In this document: positions 23,256 to 33,037 of the stretch, one piece after another
Position numbering within the stretch: position 1 is the first letter of the stretch
Layout of the letters: every line of letters starts with the position of its first letter
Origin: Streptomyces daqingensis
GTDB lineage: Bacteria > Actinomycetota > Actinomycetes > Streptomycetales > Streptomycetaceae
DNA: 64,000 nucleotides
NCBI RefSeq assembly: GCF_014645895.1
Contig: NZ_BMMP01000010.1
Span: 62,001-126,000 of the forward strand
Direction: 5' to 3'
Notes under the pieces: model-generated
Database searches by the model: none
What the model saw: the letters and a program-made list of their open reading frames with translations, nothing else
What the model was told of the DNA's origin: nothing
Position numbers and translations under genes: made by a program

Positions 23256-24995
23256 TCAGCTCATGCGCAGCGGCCGGAAACCCTCGTGCCGCCGGTCCGC
23301 CTGCTCGGCCACGCCCGGCGTACCGGCGGCCAGCGCCCCCTCCGGACGCAGCCCGAACGTCGTGAACGCCGTCCGCCGGGGAAGCCGGTAATGCTCCTCA
23401 CCCGTCAGGGAGTTGAGGATGACCGCGCTCCGGTGGGCCACCAGGCCCAGATCCGGCGCCCCGACACCGTGCGTATGCCGCTCCGCGTTCTGCACGTACA
23501 CCGCGCCCCCCACCGACGGGTCCGTCACCAGGCGGTAGTGCTCGTCGATCCGCAGCCGCTCCGCGTCGTCCCGCACGAGCCACGGCTCCAGCGAGGCCAG
23601 CACCCCGTCCAGCGGACGCTCGCGATAGCCGGTGGCCAGCACGACCGCGTCCGTCACCAGCCGCGTCCGCACGTCCTGTTCGGCCTGCTCCAGATGCAGC
23701 TCCACGCGGGTCGCCCCGACCCGCCCCGCCGTACGCACGGCCACCCCCGGAGTGATCACCGCGTCGGGCCAGCCGCCGCCCAGCGTCCGGTGGTACAGCT
23801 CGTCGTGAATCGCGGCGAGCGTGCCGTGGTCGACCGCCTTGTGCAACTGCCACTGACGGGGCACCAGTTCGTCCCGCACGGACTGCCGCAGACCGTGGAA
23901 GTAGCGGGTGTAGTCCGGCGTGAAGTGCTCAAGACCCAGCTTGCTGTACTCCATGGGCGCGAACGCGCCGCTCCGCGTGATCCAGTGCAGCCCCTCCCGC
24001 CCGGCGGGACGGTTCCGCAACAGGTCGAGGAAGACCTCCGCACCCGACTGGCCCGACCCCACCACCGTGACGTGACCCGCCGCCAGCAGTCGCTCCCGGT
24101 GCTCCAGATAGCCGGCCGAATGGACGACCGGGGCCCCGGCGCCCGTCGAAGCGGCCAGCGCGCGCAGCGGCTCCGGCACGTACGGCGCCGTACCCACGCC
24201 CAGGACCAGGTTCCTGGCGTACGAACGCCCCTGCTTAGCGGCGTCCGTGTCCGTCCTGGTGAAGTCCAGCTCGAACAGGCGCAGTCCGGGATGCCACCGC
24301 ACCGCGTCGACCCGGTGCCCGAAGTGCAGTCCCGGGCCCGCGGCCGCCGAACCCCTGGCCCCGCCCCTGCCCTTGCCGGGCCCGCCCACGGCACGCGGCC
24401 CGGCCGTGGCGAGCCCCTCGCACACCCAGCGGCAGTACGCGTCGTACTCGGTCCGTTCGATGTGGAAGCGCTCCCCGAAGTAGAACGGGAAGAGGCGGTC
24501 CCGCGCCTTGAGGTAGTTGAGGAACGACCAGCGGGACGCAGGATCGGCGAGCGTCACCAGATCGGCCAGGAACGGCACTTGGAGCGTCGCGCCCTCGATG
24601 AGCATCCCCGGATGCCACGCGAAGCCCGCCCGCTGCTCGTAACACGCGGCCCTCAGCCCCGGCACGCCGTCGGCCAGGGCCGCCAGCGAGAGGTTGGCCG
24701 GCCCGATGCCCACGCCCGCCAGGTCCAGGGGCCGGTGCTCCGAGTCATGGCCCTTCGCCCCGCTGCCCCCTCCGGGCTCGACGGTCAGAGCGGGGCGCCC
24801 CTGCGCGGAGCGCTGCCCGGGCAGCGCGTACGCCGAAGCCCCTGCCGCGAACGCGCCCTGCCCCGCGGACGCGCCGCCGCTGGAGCCCCCGCCCGTGCTG
24901 CTGCCGCCGTTGACGGCGCCGTAGTTCGTCGCATGCGGAGGAAGGCCGGGGGCCGGAGCGGACCGCTGGAAACGCGGATCTTCGGCAGTCGTCAT
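23256..24995 (-). CDS. desB: L-lysine/cadaverine N-hydroxylase (siderophore biosynthesis)
   Basis: 579 residues. FAD- and NADPH-dependent N-monooxygenase of the IucD/SidA family: FAD motif GVGIGPAN (94-101), NADPH motif GSGQSGAE (313-320) and ATGY (454-457). Paired with the desA decarboxylase by a 4-bp overlap, so N-hydroxylation of cadaverine for a desferrioxamine-type siderophore is the likely role. The protein is more than 100 residues longer than usual: an 89-residue Gly/Ser-rich tail precedes the FAD motif and another Gly/Ala insert lies at 200-222. desC and desD are not downstream. Confidence 0.88.
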   Translation of the reverse strand: MTTAEDPRFQRSAPAPGLPPHATNYGAVNGGSSTGGGSSGGASAGQGAFAAGASAYALPGQRSAQGRPALTVEPGGGSGAKGHDSEHRPLDLAGVGIGPANLSLAALADGVPGLRAACYEQRAGFAWHPGMLIEGATLQVPFLADLVTLADPASRWSFLNYLKARDRLFPFYFGERFHIERTEYDAYCRWVCEGLATAGPRAVGGPGKGRGGARGSAAAGPGLHFGHRVDAVRWHPGLRLFELDFTRTDTDAAKQGRSYARNLVLGVGTAPYVPEPLRALAASTGAGAPVVHSAGYLEHRERLLAAGHVTVVGSGQSGAEVFLDLLRNRPAGREGLHWITRSGAFAPMEYSKLGLEHFTPDYTRYFHGLRQSVRDELVPRQWQLHKAVDHGTLAAIHDELYHRTLGGGWPDAVITPGVAVRTAGRVGATRVELHLEQAEQDVRTRLVTDAVVLATGYRERPLDGVLASLEPWLVRDDAERLRIDEHYRLVTDPSVGGAVYVQNAERHTHGVGAPDLGLVAHRSAVILNSLTGEEHYRLPRRTAFTTFGLRPEGALAAGTPGVAEQADRRHEGFRPLRMS

Positions 24996-26695
24996 GAGCG
25001 GGGGCTCCTTGCTGAACTGGAGGCGGTGACGGGAGTGATGACGTTCGCGGGCCCGGCAGCCGCCGAGGGCGCGGACGGCGGGACGGGTGCGGCGGGCACG
25101 CGCGGCGGGGGAGGCGTACCGGAGCGCGACGCGGACAGGGGCCGGGCAGATGCGGCGGGCACCGGCCCGGCCGCGTCCCGCACCGCCGACGACGGCAGCG
25201 CGTCGAGGACGAGCCCCAGCAGGGCCCGCAGATCGCCCTCGCCCGCGTGCGGATTGAGCAGCGTCGCCTTCAGCCACAACCCGCCGCAGCCCGCCCCCTC
25301 CGCCGCGCCGCCGCCCTCCCGGGACACGGCCGCACGGCCCAGGACCGCCCTGCCCTCGCCGAGCAGCCGCCGCCGCACCGCGGCCACCGCCTCCGCGTCC
25401 GCGCCCACCGGCCGGAAGAGCACGGTGGACAGCGCCGGCGGACCGAACAGCTCCAGCCGTGGATCCGCCTCCACCAGCGCGGCGAGACGCGAGGCCACAC
25501 CGCACGTCCGATCCACGAGAGCCCCCACCCCCGCCCGCCCCAGCGCGCGCAGCGTGACCGCGACCTTGAGGACGTCCGGACGCCGCGTCGTACGCAGCGA
25601 GCGGCCCAGCAGATCCGGCAGCCCCGCGGCCGTGTCGTCGTCGGCGTTCAGATAGTCCGCGCGGTGATCCAGCGGCCGCAGCGCCCGCCCGTCCGGAACG
25701 GCGAACAAGCCGGCCGCGACGGGCTGCCAGCCCAGCTTGTGCAGATCGAGAGTGACGCTGTCCGCCCGCTCCAGACCCGACAGACGCGCACGCAGCCCGC
25801 CGCTGAACAGCAGCATCCCTCCGTAGGCGGCGTCCACGTGCAGCCGCACCCCGCCGCCGCCCCCGCTCCTGGAGCGCACGTCGAACTCCCGGACGACGTC
25901 GGCCAGTCCGTCCAGCGGATCGATAGCGCCGGTGTCCGTCGTACCCGCCGTCGCCACCACGAGAACCGGAGCACCCGGAGCCCGGGCACCCAGCGACTCC
26001 AGCGCGCCCCGCAACCCCGCCGGCTCCAGCACACCCCGCGGCGCCGGCACCCGTACCGGCTCCGGCAGGCCCAGCAGCCACGCCGCGCGCGGCACGCTGT
26101 GATGCGCGTTCGCACCGCACACCACGCGCACGCCCGGACCGGACGCCTCCCGCGCCAGCAGGACGCCGAGCTGGTTCGACTCCGTCCCCCCGGTCGTCAC
26201 CAGCGCGTCCGGGCCCCCGTCCACACCACCCCGCCCGCCGTACAGAAGGCCCGCCAGCGCCCGGCAGACCGACGCCTCCAGCTCCGAAGCCGCGGGAGCC
26301 TGATCCCAAGAGTCCATCGACGGATTCAAGACGCTCGCCGACAGGTCCGCCGCCGCCGCGACCGCCAGCGGAGGACAGTGCAGATGCGCCGCGCACAACG
26401 GATCAGCCGGATCCGCCGCCCCCTCCGCCGCCAGCCCCACCAGCGAACTCAGCGCCTCGACCGCCCCGGTGCCCTCCTCCGGCAGCACCCCCGCGGCACG
26501 CCCGTCCCGCGACTCCCCGAGCACAGCCCGGACGCGCTCCGCCACAGCCGCGGGACCGCCCGACGGCAGCGGACCACCCCGCCGCGCCGCCCCCGCCTCC
26601 AGCGCGTCGAACACCACACCCGTCAACGAGCGCAGCGCTGCCGCCCCTTCACTGCCACCCGCGAGCACTCGGGCATCGTCGGCGAACGCATCCAT
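24992..26695 (-). CDS. desA: PLP-dependent lysine decarboxylase (siderophore biosynthesis)
   Basis: 567 residues. Group II PLP decarboxylase: TTGGTESNQLGVLLAR, HVDAAYGG and the PLP-binding DLHKLGWQP with Lys320. In desferrioxamine pathways it converts lysine to cadaverine. The last 65 residues are Pro/Ala/Ser-rich low-complexity, making it longer than typical DesA. First gene of a two-gene operon; ATG 26695. An iron box 84 bp upstream points to repression by DmdR/IdeR when iron is plentiful. Confidence 0.9.
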   Translation of the reverse strand: MDAFADDARVLAGGSEGAAALRSLTGVVFDALEAGAARRGGPLPSGGPAAVAERVRAVLGESRDGRAAGVLPEEGTGAVEALSSLVGLAAEGAADPADPLCAAHLHCPPLAVAAAADLSASVLNPSMDSWDQAPAASELEASVCRALAGLLYGGRGGVDGGPDALVTTGGTESNQLGVLLAREASGPGVRVVCGANAHHSVPRAAWLLGLPEPVRVPAPRGVLEPAGLRGALESLGARAPGAPVLVVATAGTTDTGAIDPLDGLADVVREFDVRSRSGGGGGVRLHVDAAYGGMLLFSGGLRARLSGLERADSVTLDLHKLGWQPVAAGLFAVPDGRALRPLDHRADYLNADDDTAAGLPDLLGRSLRTTRRPDVLKVAVTLRALGRAGVGALVDRTCGVASRLAALVEADPRLELFGPPALSTVLFRPVGADAEAVAAVRRRLLGEGRAVLGRAAVSREGGGAAEGAGCGGLWLKATLLNPHAGEGDLRALLGLVLDALPSSAVRDAAGPVPAASARPLSASRSGTPPPPRVPAAPVPPSAPSAAAGPANVITPVTASSSARSPRS

Positions 26696-26778
26696 CAGCC
26701 AGACTCTTTCGGTTAAGCGGCCACGGCTCCGCGGACCCGCGGGCGCGACAAGGCGCCCGCCGGACCGGGGAGAAGTGG

Positions 26779-26797
26779 TGAGGTGCGCCTAACCTAC
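26779..26797 (-). promoter_or_regulatory. Iron box (DmdR/IdeR-type operator) for desA-desB
   Basis: Reads TGAGGTGCGCCTAACCTAC on the plus strand, 16 of 19 positions equal to TTAGGTGAGCCTAACCTAA, the complement of the consensus TTAGGTTAGGC-type iron box. It lies 84 bp before desA and nowhere near another start. Confidence 0.8.
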
Positions 26798-26911
26798 GTG
26801 CGTGCGGCCCCCGTTGATCTCGATACGAGCCCCATTCCCCCGAAGGGGTGACCGGCCGCCGCTCGCGCCCCCTCCCGCCGAGCAGCCCGGCACGCCCTGA
26901 CGTCCCCCTGC

Positions 26912-26941
26912 CGTTGCCGGACCGTGCCCGGCCCGGCAACG
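26912..26941 (-). terminator. Hairpin after the aminopeptidase gene
   Basis: 9-bp perfect stem (26912-26920 with 26933-26941), 34 bases past the pepN stop and before the desA promoter. Confidence 0.6.
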
Positions 26942-26974
26942 CTCATCCCTCGTGGCCTGCACCCCCGGTGCCGC

Positions 26975-29536
26975 TCACCCGGCGTGCCTGCTCCGGACCA
27001 GCAACGCCCGCCGCAGATCGTCCAGCTGATCCGCCATGGCCCGCCGCAGGGACGGCACCACGCCGTCCCCCTCCAGGCACTCCTCGCCGAGCCGCACCAC
27101 CCGCTGCTCGACGAACACGCCCGGGAAACCGAACCGGCCGACCATCTGCGCCCCGGGCCCTCCGCGACGAGCCGCCACCCCCACCGCGTCGGAGAAGTAA
27201 CGCTCCACGTACCCCTCCAGCAGCCCCAGCTGCTCCGGCTGCCAGAACCCCTCCGCAGTGGCACGCCACATGTAGTTCGACAAGTCGTCCGAACCGAACA
27301 TCGAAGCCCACGCCGCCTCCTTCGCCGCGGCGTCCGGCAGCGCCGCCCGGCAACGAGCCGCCCCCTCCTGGCCCTTCGCCCCCGGATCGGCCTCCAGCGC
27401 CGCACCGATCTCCGCGTGCCCCACGGCGCCCAGCACCGACAACCGCAGCAGCACACGCCACCGCAGCTCCGCGTCCAGCACCTGCCCGCCCGGCAGCGAA
27501 CCCGCCGACCACCAGCCGCCCAACTCCCCGGCGTCGGACGCACAGTCGACCAGCAGACGCGCCGCCGCCAGCCGCAGCCCCGCACCGCCCCCACCCGGCT
27601 CACCCGAATCCGGCGCGGCCCCCGGCGCCTCCCCGCCGACGGCCGCGAGCACACCCCGGCACACCTCCGACAGCGTCGCCAGCACCCCCGGCCGCTCCGC
27701 GCCGGAGACGAAACGGTCGGCGACCTGCCCGCGCGCGAACTCCAGCACCACCACTTCCCGCTCCCCCGGGCAGTGCGCACCCACAGCCCCGAGGAACTCC
27801 CCCGGAGCCAGCTCCCCGTCGCGCACCATGTCCCGCGCCGCGCTCCACACCACCGCACGCGACAACCCGCCGGGCAGACCCGACAGACCCCCCAGAGCCG
27901 CCTGCCACGACCCCTCGTCCAGCCGCACCTTCGCGTATGTCAGATCCCCGTCGTTCGTCAGCACCAGAGCGGGACGCGGTCCAGTCCCCTCCGCCACCGC
28001 CGACTCCGCCTCGTCCGCCGCCACTTCACGCTCCAGCCGCTCCCGCGGCACCAACCGCCCCGCATCGCCCGGCGCCACGTCGTACAGCCCCACCCCGACC
28101 CGGTGAGGACGGCCCCCGTCGTGCCGCAGCGCCAGCGACCACCGGCCGTCGTCCTCCGCCACCCGCGGCGACAGCGTGTCCACCCCCGTCGTACGCAGCC
28201 AGCGGTCCGCCCATCCCCGCACATCGCGGTCCGACGCCCCGGCCAGCGAATCGAGGAAGTCCGCCAGCGTCGCGTTGCCGAAACGGTGCGACGACAGATG
28301 CCTGTTGACCCCCGCGAGGAAATCCCGGTCGCCCAGCCACGCGGCCAGCTGCCGCAACGCGGAAGCGCCCTTCGCGTACGAGATGCCGTCGAAGTTCACC
28401 AGCGCCGACGCGGTGTCCGGCACCGAACCCGGATCGGGAGCGACAGGATGTGTCGACGGACGCTGATCCGCGTCGTAGCCCCAGCCCTTGCGCGCCACCG
28501 CGAAATCCGTCCACACGCCCGAGAAGCCCGTCGCCTCGTCGAGCACCCGGTACCCCAAGTAGTCCGCGAACGACTCGTTCAGCCAGATGTCGTCCCACCA
28601 GCGCAGCGTCACCAGGTCCCCGAACCACATGTGCGCCATCTCGTGAGCGACCGTCACCCCGCGCGAGCTACGCTCCGGCCCGGTCACCGCCGAGCGGAAG
28701 ACGTACTAGTCCCGCAGCGTCACCAGACCCGGATTCTCCATCGCACCGGCGTTGAACTCCGGCACGAACGCCTGGTCGTAGGAGTCGAACGGATACGGCT
28801 CGTCGAAGACCTCGTGGTACCGGTCGAAGCACCGCCGGGTGACCTCCAGCAGCTCCTCCGCGTCCGCGTCCAGGAACTCACCGAGGGACCGGCGGACATG
28901 CAGCCCGAACGGCAGCCCCGCGTGCTCGGTGCGCACCGAGTGGTAGGGGCCGGCGGCCACCGCCATCAGATACGTGCTCAGCGGCGGCGTCGCGGCGCAC
29001 TCCCACCGCCCGGCCCCCGTCCTGCGCGCCACCCCGTTGCCCAGCACCGTCCACTCGTCCGGCGCCGTGACGGACACCTCGAAGACCGCCTTCAGGTCCG
29101 GCTGGTCGAAGCACGCGAACACCTGCGGGGCGTTCGCGAGGAAGCACATCGAGTACAGATACACCCGCCCGTCCGCCGGGTCCGTGAACCGGTGCATGCC
29201 CTCGCCGACCCGCGAATACGGCATCCGCGCCACGACGCGCAGCTCGTGCGGCCCCTCCGCGAGACCCCGCAGCCGCAGCCGGCCGTCGCCGAAGTCCGCA
29301 GCGAGGTCCAGCGCCTGACCGTCGAGCTCCGCCCGCAGCAGCGTCTCCGGACGCAGCTCGGCGAACGTCCCGGCTCCTCCGGTGCCCTCCGCGGCGCCTT
29401 CGCGGACGGAGAACTTCACGGTCGTCGTCGAGCCGAACACCTCGTCGCCACACGTCAGATCGAGGTCGACGAGATAACGCTCGACGTCGACGGTCAGGGC
29501 TCGCTTCCGCGCCTCGGCGCGCGTCAGTACGGACAT
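26975..29536 (-). pseudogene. pepN: Aminopeptidase N interrupted by an in-frame amber codon
   Basis: Apart from one TAG, the frame codes for a full-length M1 aminopeptidase N of 853 codons. The N-terminal part includes the substrate motif GAMEN and ends VTLRD. TAG at 28706-28708 (codon 277) follows, and the frame continues YVFRSAV and HEMAH (His298, Glu299, His302) with Glu321 as third zinc ligand. Relatives usually have Gln or Asp there (RDQYVFRS), so a single C-to-T change of CAG explains the stop. The two halves have no separate ribosome sites that would restore activity. Either a recent null mutation, a sequencing error, or read-through. Confidence 0.85.
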
Positions 29537-29593
29537 GCGGCCATGCTGCCGCACGCCTGCCGGGGCCGCACCGGGGTAATCCGCCGCTGCCGC

Positions 29594-30363
29594 TCAGTAC
29601 TTGGGGCCGACGTGCTCGTCCATGAGCGCGACGGAGGCGCGGCGGGCGACGGAAACGCTGTAGGCATTGCGGGCACTTCTGGTCGACCGCCACGCGACGC
29701 CGACCGCGTCCAGCGTCTCGCAGTAAAAGCGCACGATGTCTCCGGACTTGTTGGTGAAGAAATACCGCGGATACTCGTAGCGCTTTCTTCTGCCGCGGAC
29801 CACACGCGTCGTCCAGTTGGTGATTCGTGAACCGTCAGAGTGGACGAGACCACGAACGAACCGCCAGGGGTGCTCGGCCACGATCTGCCGCTGCCACGGC
29901 TGCAGTTCGATCCGCCTCTCGTGTTTCTTCCCCGGTCCGTGCTGGGGGAAGAGGCAGGGCCAGTGGGAGTTGTAGGCGGTGACCATCACGCAGCCCTGAG
30001 CCTGGACGTGGAAGACGCCGTGGTGCGGCGTACTGCCTTGACCGCCCGAGAGCACTCCTCGATGAGCCCTGGCCAGGCGTCCGCGCAGGCGATGCGCAGC
30101 GTGTACGTACGGGCCAGGCGGCTGACGCAGCCGTCACCGAGATAGAGGCCGAGGAGGTAGGCGTAGGCGGGGGCGTCCGCGGGCGCTTCCGGGGGAACGG
30201 CGCACCGCGTGCATTCCGCGCGCTCGGGGCGGAGGGGCAGGAGGCGGTTCTGCCACGACCGGAGAGCCCAGCGGGAGATTCCCGTCTGCTTGCTCACCGA
30301 ATTGAGGCTGCGTCCCTGGCCCAGCATGGCAAGGGCACTTCTGCGAACAGAGACGTCGTACAT
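29594..30363 (-). pseudogene. HTH/LAGLIDADG-like protein gene broken by a frameshift
   Basis: The first part (from 30363) gives an HTH region MYDVSVRRSALAMLG, VSKQTGISRWALRSW and a Cys pair, then YLLGLYLGDGCVS, which resembles the LAGLIDADG-type core. The continuation in the next frame is GVFHVQAQGC, WPCLFPQHGPGKKHERRI, FVRGLVHSDG and YPRYFFTNKS. The frames change within about 30000-30040 at a stretch equivalent to AVRRTT / TPHHG. An intact version of this protein is common in Streptomyces. It lies 110 bp past the 3' end of the tRNA gene. Confidence 0.7.
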
Positions 30364-30472
30364 GCGCGCGAGCCTTGTACATGCCTGTTCGACGTGCAGG
30401 AAAAGGGGGGCTCGCTACTTCGTGTGAGCGAAGATCGTCGATTCTCGTTGCGCTTTTAGAATCCAAGGTGAG

Positions 30473-30545
30473 TGCCCCGGGTCGGATTCGAACCGACACT
30501 GTATGGGTTTTGAATCCATCGCCTCTGCCGTTGGGCTACCGGGGC
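30473..30545 (-). tRNA. tRNA with anticodon CAA (Leu by codon), class I shape
   Basis: 73 nt folding into a regular cloverleaf: 7-bp acceptor stem GCCCCGG/CCGGGGC, D arm with GG, anticodon loop TTCAAAA, 5-base variable loop, T arm GTCGG-TTCGAAT-CCGAC, discriminator A; CCA not encoded. Anticodon CAA reads UUG (Leu), but bacterial leucine tRNAs normally have a long variable arm, absent here. The anticodon stem has an A-C mismatch at its loop end. Confidence 0.85.
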
Positions 30546-30641
30546 AAACAGCAATCGAAGGTTGAGGCCCACCTGCTGTGCGACCACCATACAGGACCCC
30601 GGTACTCTCGAACCTCCCCAGCTGTGGAAACGAGGAGCCCA

Positions 30642-31322
30642 GTGAGCACCGCGGACGTCCCCGAGCCCAACAATTCCGACAACTCCGGCCCAGAGCCGGG
30701 CACCGGCGCCGACAGCGCCCACGTGCCCCCGTCCACCACGCGCGTGGTCATCGCCGAGGACGAGGCCCTGATCCGCATGGATCTCAAGGAGATGCTGGAG
30801 GAGGAGGGCTACACCGTCGTCGGTGAGGCCGGGGACGGGCAGACCGCGGTCGACCTCACGCGTGAGCACCGTCCGGACCTGTGCATCTTCGACGTGAAGA
30901 TGCCCGTCCTGGACGGCATCTCCGCCGCGGAGAAGGTGGCGGAGGAGAGCATCGCGCCGGTGCTGATGCTGACGGCGTTCTCGCAGCGGGAGCTGGTGGA
31001 GCGGGCCCGGGACGCGGGTGCGATGGCGTATCTCGTGAAGCCGTTCAGCAAGAGCGACGTGGTGCCGGCCATCGAGATGGCGGTGTCGCGGTTCACGCAG
31101 CTGCGGGCGCTGGAGGAGGAGGTCGCGGACCTCTCGCAGCGGCTGGAGACGCGGAAGCTCGTGGACCGGGCGAAGAGCGTGCTGCAGACGCAGTACGGGC
31201 TGACGGAGCCTGCCGCGTTCCGCTGGATACAGAAGACGTCGATGGACAGGCGGCTGTCGATGCGGCAGGTCGCCGAGGCCGTCATCGCGGACGCGGAGGA
31301 GCGGAAGCAGCAGAACGGGTAG
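30642..31322 (+). CDS. pdtaR: ANTAR-domain response regulator
   Basis: 226 residues. After a 33-residue acidic/Pro-rich lead comes a receiver domain (VVIAEDEALIR, phosphoacceptor Asp84 in CIFDVKMP, Lys in VKPFSKSD) and a C-terminal ANTAR RNA-binding domain (about 155-215, with RLETRKLVDRAKSVL and AAFRWIQKTSMD). Acts by transcription antitermination on hairpin pairs when phosphorylated, usually by PdtaS. GTG 30642 with GAGGAG upstream. The partner kinase is not in the window. Confidence 0.93.
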   Translation: MSTADVPEPNNSDNSGPEPGTGADSAHVPPSTTRVVIAEDEALIRMDLKEMLEEEGYTVVGEAGDGQTAVDLTREHRPDLCIFDVKMPVLDGISAAEKVAEESIAPVLMLTAFSQRELVERARDAGAMAYLVKPFSKSDVVPAIEMAVSRFTQLRALEEEVADLSQRLETRKLVDRAKSVLQTQYGLTEPAAFRWIQKTSMDRRLSMRQVAEAVIADAEERKQQNG

Positions 31323-31334
31323 CGGCGGCAACTG

Positions 31335-31377
31335 CGCGAGCGGGCCTGCCCTGGTGTCCAGGGCGGGCCCGCTCGCG
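31335..31377. terminator. 20-bp bidirectional terminator hairpin
   Basis: 31335-31354 and 31358-31377 pair with a single G-U and a 3-base loop. It ends both pdtaR (plus) and the liv operon (minus). Confidence 0.88.
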
Positions 31378-31418
31378 TGTGCGGTGCCCGGAGGTGCCCG
31401 GGCGGGGTGGCGGGGGTG

Positions 31419-32132
31419 TCAGTCCTCGCCGAGGTAGGCCTTGCGCACGGACTCGTCGTGCATGAGTTCCTGGCCGGTGCCCGAGAGGGCGATGGTGCCG
31501 ATCTCCATGACGTGACCGTGGTCGGCGAGGGAGAGGGCGGCCTGCGCGTTCTGCTCGACGAGCAGGATCGTCGTGCCCTGCGACTTGAGCTCCGTGATGG
31601 TCTCCATGATCTTCTGCATCATGATCGGGGAGAGGCCCATGGAGGGCTCGTCCAGCATGAGGAGCTTGGGTCGCGACATCAGCGCCCGCCCCATGGCGAG
31701 CATCTGCTGTTCACCGCCGGAGAGGGTGCCGGCGGCCTGGCTGCGGCGTTCTCCGAGGATGGGGAAGAGGGTGTACGCCCGCTCGATGTCCTCCTGGATG
31801 CCCGCGGCGTCCTTGCGGAGGAACGCGCCGAGCTGGAGGTTCTCGGTGATGGTGAGGCGGGGGAAGATGCGCCGGCCCTCGGGGGAGTGCGCGATCCCCT
31901 TGGCGACGATCTTGTGCGCGCCGATGTCGTTGATCACCTCGCCGTCGAAGGTGATCTTCCCGGCGAGCGGCTTGAGCAGCCCGGAGAGGGTGCGCAGAGT
32001 GGTGGTCTTGCCCGCGCCGTTGGTGCCGATGAGGGTCACGACCTGACCGGCTTCGACGGTGAAGGAGATGCCCTTGACGGCTTCGATCTTGCCGTAGGCG
32101 ACGCGGAGGTCTTCGACTTCGAGCAGTGGCAT
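31419..32132 (-). CDS. livF: Branched-chain amino acid ABC transporter ATPase LivF
   Basis: 237 residues: Walker A GTNGAGKT (36-43), signature LSGGEQQML and Walker B LLMLDEPSMGLSP. One of two ATPases powering the Liv importer on the cytoplasmic side of the membrane. Its ATG shares one base with the livG stop, so translation is coupled. Last gene of the five-gene operon, followed by the 20-bp hairpin. Confidence 0.95.
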   Translation of the reverse strand: MPLLEVEDLRVAYGKIEAVKGISFTVEAGQVVTLIGTNGAGKTTTLRTLSGLLKPLAGKITFDGEVINDIGAHKIVAKGIAHSPEGRRIFPRLTITENLQLGAFLRKDAAGIQEDIERAYTLFPILGERRSQAAGTLSGGEQQMLAMGRALMSRPKLLMLDEPSMGLSPIMMQKIMETITELKSQGTTILLVEQNAQAALSLADHGHVMEIGTIALSGTGQELMHDESVRKAYLGED

Positions 32133-33037
32133 CAGGCCCGCCCTCCCTTGTGGATCTCGTCGCCGCCGCGTGTCTCGGCTTCGCGTACTTCCGCGGCTTC
32201 GGCTTCGCCGGGTTCCCCTTCGAAGGGGGTGCCGAGATATGCGGCGACGACGCGTTCGTCTGCCTGTACCAGCTCGGGTGAGCCTTCGACGAGCTTCTGG
32301 CCCTGGACGAGTACGGCGACCCGGTCGCAGAGGTTGAAGATGAAGCGCATGTCGTGCTCGATGACGAGGACCGCGGTGCCCTTCTCCCGTACGGCGAGGA
32401 CGAGTTCGCGGGTGGCGCTGGTCTCTCCGGCGGTCATGCCGGCGGTGGGTTCGTCGAGCAGCAGCAGGCCGGGTTCGCTGGCGAGCGCGCGTGCGATCTC
32501 CAGCTTGCGCTGCTCGCCGTAGGGGAGGTTGCGTGCCAGGTGGTCGCGTTTGTTCGCGAGTCCGGTGAACTCGAGGAGTTCCATGGCGCGCTGCTCGGAG
32601 TCGCGCTCCGCTTTGCGGAAGCCGGGTCCGCGCAGCAGCGCGGAGAAGAGGCCTTCCTTGGTGCGGGTGTGGCGGCCGACGAGGACGTTCTCGAGGACCG
32701 TCATGTTGGCGAAGAGCCTGATGTTCTGGAAGGTGCGGGCGATTCCTGCCTGGGTCACCAGGTGGGAGCGGTGCGGGAGCACCTTGCCCTTGTAGGCGAC
32801 TTCGCCCTCGGTGGGTATGTAGAGCCCGGTGAGGCAGTTGAAGAAGGTGGTCTTGCCCGCGCCGTTGGGGCCGATGAGGCCGACGATCTCGCCGCTGTCG
32901 ACGGTGAGGTCGACGTCGCGCACCGCGGTGAGGCCGCCGAAGCGTTTGGTGACCCCGGAGGCGCGCAGTACGGGCTCCGGTCCTGACTTGCCGTACGGCG
33001 CGGCGCTGGTGGCTGTCTTGGTGATCATCTGTGTCAT
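32132..33037 (-). CDS. livG: Branched-chain amino acid ABC transporter ATPase LivG
   Basis: 301 residues: Walker A GPNGAGKT (56-63), LLLLDEPTAGMT as Walker B, and a C-terminal extension (about 265-301) rich in Glu/Ala that standard LivG proteins lack. Overlaps livM by four bases. Works as heterodimer with LivF. Confidence 0.95.
   Translation of the reverse strand: MTQMITKTATSAAPYGKSGPEPVLRASGVTKRFGGLTAVRDVDLTVDSGEIVGLIGPNGAGKTTFFNCLTGLYIPTEGEVAYKGKVLPHRSHLVTQAGIARTFQNIRLFANMTVLENVLVGRHTRTKEGLFSALLRGPGFRKAERDSEQRAMELLEFTGLANKRDHLARNLPYGEQRKLEIARALASEPGLLLLDEPTAGMTAGETSATRELVLAVREKGTAVLVIEHDMRFIFNLCDRVAVLVQGQKLVEGSPELVQADERVVAAYLGTPFEGEPGEAEAAEVREAETRGGDEIHKGGRA

Noticed and set aside
22635-25655. 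1006-codon plus-strand frame across the desB region
   Set aside because: Antisense artefact over desB and the VOC gene; no motifs and the true genes are on the minus strand.
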